Assembly: GCA_001587675.1 (NCBI GenBank)
Contig: LNGD01000077.1
Span: forward strand, 1 to 7,584
Source: Candidatus Methanofastidiosum methylothiophilum
Lineage (GTDB): Archaea > Methanobacteriota_B > Thermococci > Methanofastidiosales > Methanofastidiosaceae
DNA: 7,584 nucleotides
Direction: 5' to 3'
The notes under the pieces are model-generated. The model did not search any database. It was not told the DNA's origin and saw nothing but the letters and a program-made list of their open reading frames with translations. Position 1 is the first letter of the stretch; every line of letters begins with the position of its first letter. The translations under genes and the position numbers were made by a program. Of the stretch, positions 5,581 through 7,584 are shown piece after piece.

Positions 5581-5892
5581 TTATGAGTAATAAATGCTCT
5601 TTATTTTATCAAAACTTTCCCTATAAAGCTTAATATCAAGGGTCGACATGTCTTGGATTAACTCCCCTTTAAGGGATTTTGAGATATAAACCCCAAACAC
5701 TCTGACAATGTCACCTTCTTTGAAATTTATATCGTCACTAAAAACTACTTCAATTTGCCCTGTCCCATCGTCCAAAAGAATATCATTCCCATCTTTTTTT
5801 ATTATAGCACCAACTACGCTTACATATTTCTCTTGGGCTATCTCTTTGATTCTTACTTTTTTAAACGGCGGCTTTGTAAATTTATCAGGCAA
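5581..5892 (-). CDS. Small OB-fold nucleic-acid-binding protein (RPA-like)
   Basis: About 103 residues forming a single predicted OB-fold of the RPA/tRNA-anticodon-binding type, so probably a single-stranded nucleic acid binder. Characteristic elements are FKKVRIKEIAQ leading into strand 1, then VSVVGAIIKKDGNDILLDDGTGQIEVVF with the DDGTG turn found in RPA-like OB-folds, and GDIVRVFGVYI as the later strands. No zinc finger or second domain is present, so it is much shorter than full RPA subunits. The start is uncertain: TTG 5892 has GAGGG 5 nt upstream and is preferred, while TTG 5904 would add four residues. It lies just upstream of PCNA on the same strand (stop 51 bp before the PCNA start), which hints at a replication or repair role. 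PCNA has its own promoter in between. The exact family is not recognised. Confidence 0.8.
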   Translation of the reverse strand: MPDKFTKPPFKKVRIKEIAQEKYVSVVGAIIKKDGNDILLDDGTGQIEVVFSDDINFKEGDIVRVFGVYISKSLKGELIQDMSTLDIKLYRESFDKIKSIYYS

Positions 5893-5918
5893 ATTATCCC
5901 TCAACTTCTATTTTGGGT

Positions 5919-5930
5919 AATATATTTAAA
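5919..5930. promoter_or_regulatory. Shared AT-rich element of a divergent promoter
   Basis: The 12 bp read AATATATTTAAA on the plus strand and TTTAAATATATT on the minus strand, so both strands offer a TATA-like box. For the kinase gene (ATG 5953) the box is centred about 28 bp upstream, giving a leaderless mRNA. For the OB-fold gene the same spacing gives a start near 5900. A second minus-strand TATA-like stretch near 5938-5945 is an alternative for the OB gene. Confidence 0.45.
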
Positions 5931-5952
5931 ACTTACCTTATAATTTGAGATT

Positions 5953-6447
5953 ATGCTCATTGTAATCACAGGGCTTCCGGGCTCAGGAAAAACTACAATT
6001 GCAGATGCCCTCTCAAAAGAAATTGATGCCGTTGTTTTATCGACGGACAAAATAAGAAAAAGTATGTTCAAAAATCCAATATATAATGAAGAGGATAAGA
6101 GGATAATCTATAATGAACTTTTTTCACAAGGTAAGAACTTACTTAGTGCCGGAAGAAGTGTTATTCTTGATGGAACATTTTACACAAGGGCTTTGAGAGA
6201 GAGGGCAAAAGAGATAGCCAATGCAACTAATGAAAAGATATTTTTTGTCTATTGTGAAACGCCAGAATCAATTCTAAAGGAAAGGATAACAAAAAGAAAG
6301 GACAAGTACAGTGATGCTGATTTCAGTGTGTATCTAAAGATAAAAGAAATTTTTGAGGATTTTGAAGAGGAAGTTATATCAATAGATACATCAAAAAATT
6401 TAAATAAGAACGTGAGGGTTATACTAAAGAAAATTCAATCAATATAA
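5953..6447 (+). CDS. P-loop kinase (AAA_33-type predicted ATP-binding kinase)
   Basis: A 164-residue P-loop NTPase of the small-kinase type related to adenylylsulfate, gluconate and polynucleotide kinases. Residues 7-15 (GLPGSGKTT, with K13) are the Walker A loop, right after the first strand. STDKIRKSMF (about 30-39) is where such kinases position the phosphate acceptor. VILDGTFYTR (about 70-79) gives a Walker B-like Asp, and ETPESILKERITKRK is the lid-type basic helix. The substrate cannot be read from the sequence; nucleotide, sugar, cofactor or tRNA substrates are all possible. No ribosome binding site precedes ATG 5953 and a TATA-like box sits about 28 bp upstream, so the mRNA is probably leaderless. 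It is divergent from the OB-fold gene and convergent with the PIN gene, overlapping its end by 13 bp. Confidence 0.85.
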   Translation: MLIVITGLPGSGKTTIADALSKEIDAVVLSTDKIRKSMFKNPIYNEEDKRIIYNELFSQGKNLLSAGRSVILDGTFYTRALRERAKEIANATNEKIFFVYCETPESILKERITKRKDKYSDADFSVYLKIKEIFEDFEEEVISIDTSKNLNKNVRVILKKIQSI

Positions 6448-6809
6448 CCTTCAAGAGCAAGCCTTGACCCTTTTTTAAGAAAAACAACGGGGACCATTTT
6501 ATCCCTAAGCTCTGACTTTAACTTCATGTCATTTGTTGCTACAATGCATTTATTCTTTTTTGCATACTCAACTATGGACCTATCAACTGGACCATCAAGT
6601 TCGATAGTCTTGTATCTTTCAGCAAGCTTTAATGCAATTTCTTTGGATATCTTGTCAGAACCAGTTAACTCAATTCGCTTAAGTTCAGAAATAACATTAG
6701 ACGGAATTAATATTTCACATTTTTTTTCAATAACATCCTCAATAGATTCAATCCATAGATTAAATCTGCCTGGAAGAAGGAGAAAATTTGTATCTAAAAT
6801 TACCTTCAC
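6435..6809 (-). CDS. PIN-domain protein, Fcf1/Utp24-like
   Basis: A 124-residue PIN-domain protein, a fold of metal-dependent RNases. The start KVILDTNFLLLPGRF is characteristic of the archaeal group related to eukaryotic Fcf1/Utp24, which takes part in 18S rRNA processing. It differs from typical VapC toxins, and no antitoxin gene is adjacent. Acidic residues at D6, E42, D76 and D94 (in ATNDMKLK) fit the active site. GTG 6809 is chosen because it gives this usual N-terminus and overlaps the aIF2 gamma stop as GTGA; an ATG at 6839 would add ten residues inside the aIF2 gamma gene. Cotranscription and coupling with aIF2 gamma are likely, which points to ribosome biogenesis or translation. The nuclease role is inferred from the family. 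The 3' end overlaps the kinase gene. Confidence 0.87.
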   Translation of the reverse strand: MKVILDTNFLLLPGRFNLWIESIEDVIEKKCEILIPSNVISELKRIELTGSDKISKEIALKLAERYKTIELDGPVDRSIVEYAKKNKCIVATNDMKLKSELRDKMVPVVFLKKGSRLALEGYID

Positions 6810-7584
6810 TTTATTATTCCGTATCCTATCAGTCTCCATCTGGCTCCGACCCTTCTACTGATGGCTACTCTTTCGCCGACTAATGAACATACAGGTAATT
6901 TTAAAACTAACTCAGTAGTCTTTCCTACTTTTGTTGTTGTACCAATTGTTTTAGCTGTTCCGACATTTAGAAGGAGCATCTCCTTTGGTCGAATTGGCTC
7001 AACTTGGGTTTCCTCTTCAGTCCCAACTACCCTATCCAAAAGATTTACTTCAAGTGACAAAGTATCCCAAACTTTGGGTAATTGGTCCGAGTACCCTAAA
7101 ATACTTCCTGCAAGTGTGTCTGATTTTGTAACTGCAGGATCTAGAAAAGTTCCAACACCTAAAAGCCCACCAGGCAAAGCCTCTTCAACTGATTCGTTGC
7201 TAACATTCAAGCTTGAAATGAAAGTTACTATTGGCTTAAAGACCTTCTTGTTTTGCTCTACCCTTTCAAATCCAGGTCTAATCTCAATTTTATCGCCAAC
7301 TTTGAGTTTTCCCTGGATTAAAGATCCACCTAGGACTCCTCCCTTAAGATCTTCAGGGGCAGTTCCGGGCCTGTTTGTATCAAAAGATCTGGCTATGTAC
7401 ATTACAGGTGGCTTATTTGGGTCTCTAATGGGTGTCTTGATTACCTCCTCAATAGCTTTGATTAAATAATCGATATTAACCCTATGCTGGGCAGAAATAG
7501 GAATAATAGGAGCGTTTTCAGCAACTGTTCCTTTAATAAATTGTTTAATCTGATTATAGTTTTCAATTGCCTTTTCCTTTGAAA
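6806..7584 (-). CDS. eif2g: Translation initiation factor aIF2 subunit gamma (5' end outside window)
   Basis: The C-terminal 258 or so residues of the GTP-binding gamma subunit of aIF2, which binds initiator Met-tRNA. The normal length is roughly 410 residues, so about 150 are missing beyond the right edge. The visible part begins in the G domain: KQFIKGTVAENAPIIPISAQH carries the G5-type ISA motif. It continues with DPNKPPVMYIARSFDTNRPG into domain II, with GGVLGGSLIQGKLKVGDKIEI and then GLLGVGTFLDPAVTKSD. Domain III ends with VGERVAISRRVGARWRLIGYG, as in the family. The frame stays open from 7402 to 7584; the methionine at 7402 (VMYIARSF) is internal and not a start. It overlaps the PIN gene by 4 nt. 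The G1-G4 motifs and the promoter cannot be seen. Confidence 0.97.
   Translation of the reverse strand, partial: SKEKAIENYNQIKQFIKGTVAENAPIIPISAQHRVNIDYLIKAIEEVIKTPIRDPNKPPVMYIARSFDTNRPGTAPEDLKGGVLGGSLIQGKLKVGDKIEIRPGFERVEQNKKVFKPIVTFISSLNVSNESVEEALPGGLLGVGTFLDPAVTKSDTLAGSILGYSDQLPKVWDTLSLEVNLLDRVVGTEEETQVEPIRPKEMLLLNVGTAKTIGTTTKVGKTTELVLKLPVCSLVGERVAISRRVGARWRLIGYGIIK

Noticed and set aside
5081..5590. 169-codon plus-strand ORF opposite PCNA
   Set aside because: It is the antisense of PCNA, whose protein match is unmistakable. The translation is Ser/Ile/Leu-rich and low in charge, typical of shadow frames in AT-rich genes.
5708..5943. Plus-strand ORFs of 70 and 62 codons opposite the OB-fold gene
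   Set aside because: Both are antisense to the OB-fold protein and run through the divergent promoter region.
6435..6809. VapBC toxin-antitoxin system
   Set aside because: No antitoxin-like gene is adjacent. The PIN protein is coupled to aIF2 gamma and its N-terminus resembles the Fcf1-like archaeal group.
6526..6861. 111-codon plus-strand ORF opposite the PIN gene
   Set aside because: It is antisense to a conserved PIN domain, with shadow-type composition.
6861..7469. 202-codon plus-strand ORF opposite aIF2 gamma
   Set aside because: It is antisense to aIF2 gamma, which is conserved over the same bases. No family features or promoter were seen.
1..7584. tRNA, rRNA, CRISPR, insertion sequence, attachment site
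   Set aside because: I read both strands for cloverleaf-like GC-rich segments, regularly spaced repeats and transposase or integrase motifs, and saw none.

Overview
The window is archaeal and almost certainly euryarchaeal. It encodes PCNA, a GINS subunit, ribosomal proteins L44e and S27e, aIF2 alpha and gamma, Nop10 and a PAC2-family protein. These are archaeal/eukaryotic information-processing proteins, arranged in an order known from Euryarchaeota. The DNA is AT-rich (34% GC over 601-960). Promoters look archaeal: TATA-like boxes about 26 bp before the predicted transcription start, some leaderless or near-leaderless genes, and GGAGGTGA-type ribosome binding sites inside operons. Thermococcus-like or methanogen-related lineages such as Methanofastidiosa or Theionarchaea would fit, but the sequence does not settle the lineage.

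Left arm (1-1881, accessory). A Cys-rich orphan ORF (48-449) is followed by a RimK-like ATP-grasp ligase. The ligase reading frame extends upstream of its first ATG and appears broken at about 446. A six-helix TMEM175/DUF1211-type membrane protein converges on the ligase with a 4-bp overlap. A 219-bp gap (1882-2100) follows. It holds a candidate TATA box, a possible 45-residue membrane ORF and an oligo-T terminator for the main operon.

Core operon (5529 down to 2101, minus strand). PCNA - GINS51-like - L44e - S27e - aIF2 alpha - Nop10 - PAC2, with a clear TATA box and ribosome binding site ahead of PCNA and gaps of -4 to +14 nt between genes. It joins replication (clamp, CMG helicase accessory), translation (ribosome, initiation), rRNA modification and a proteasome-chaperone-like protein. 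The GINS gene is split: its first 34 codons end at UUU UGA in a six-T run, and the remaining 126 codons lie in the +1 frame with no start codon of their own. This was missed by simple ORF calling and is the most interesting item here.

Right arm (5581-7584). A small OB-fold protein (minus) and a P-loop kinase (plus) diverge from one AT-rich promoter. The kinase converges, with a 13-bp overlap, on a Fcf1-like PIN-domain protein. The PIN gene is coupled by a GTGA overlap to aIF2 gamma, which runs off the right edge of the window.

No tRNA, rRNA, CRISPR array, transposase or attachment site was seen.
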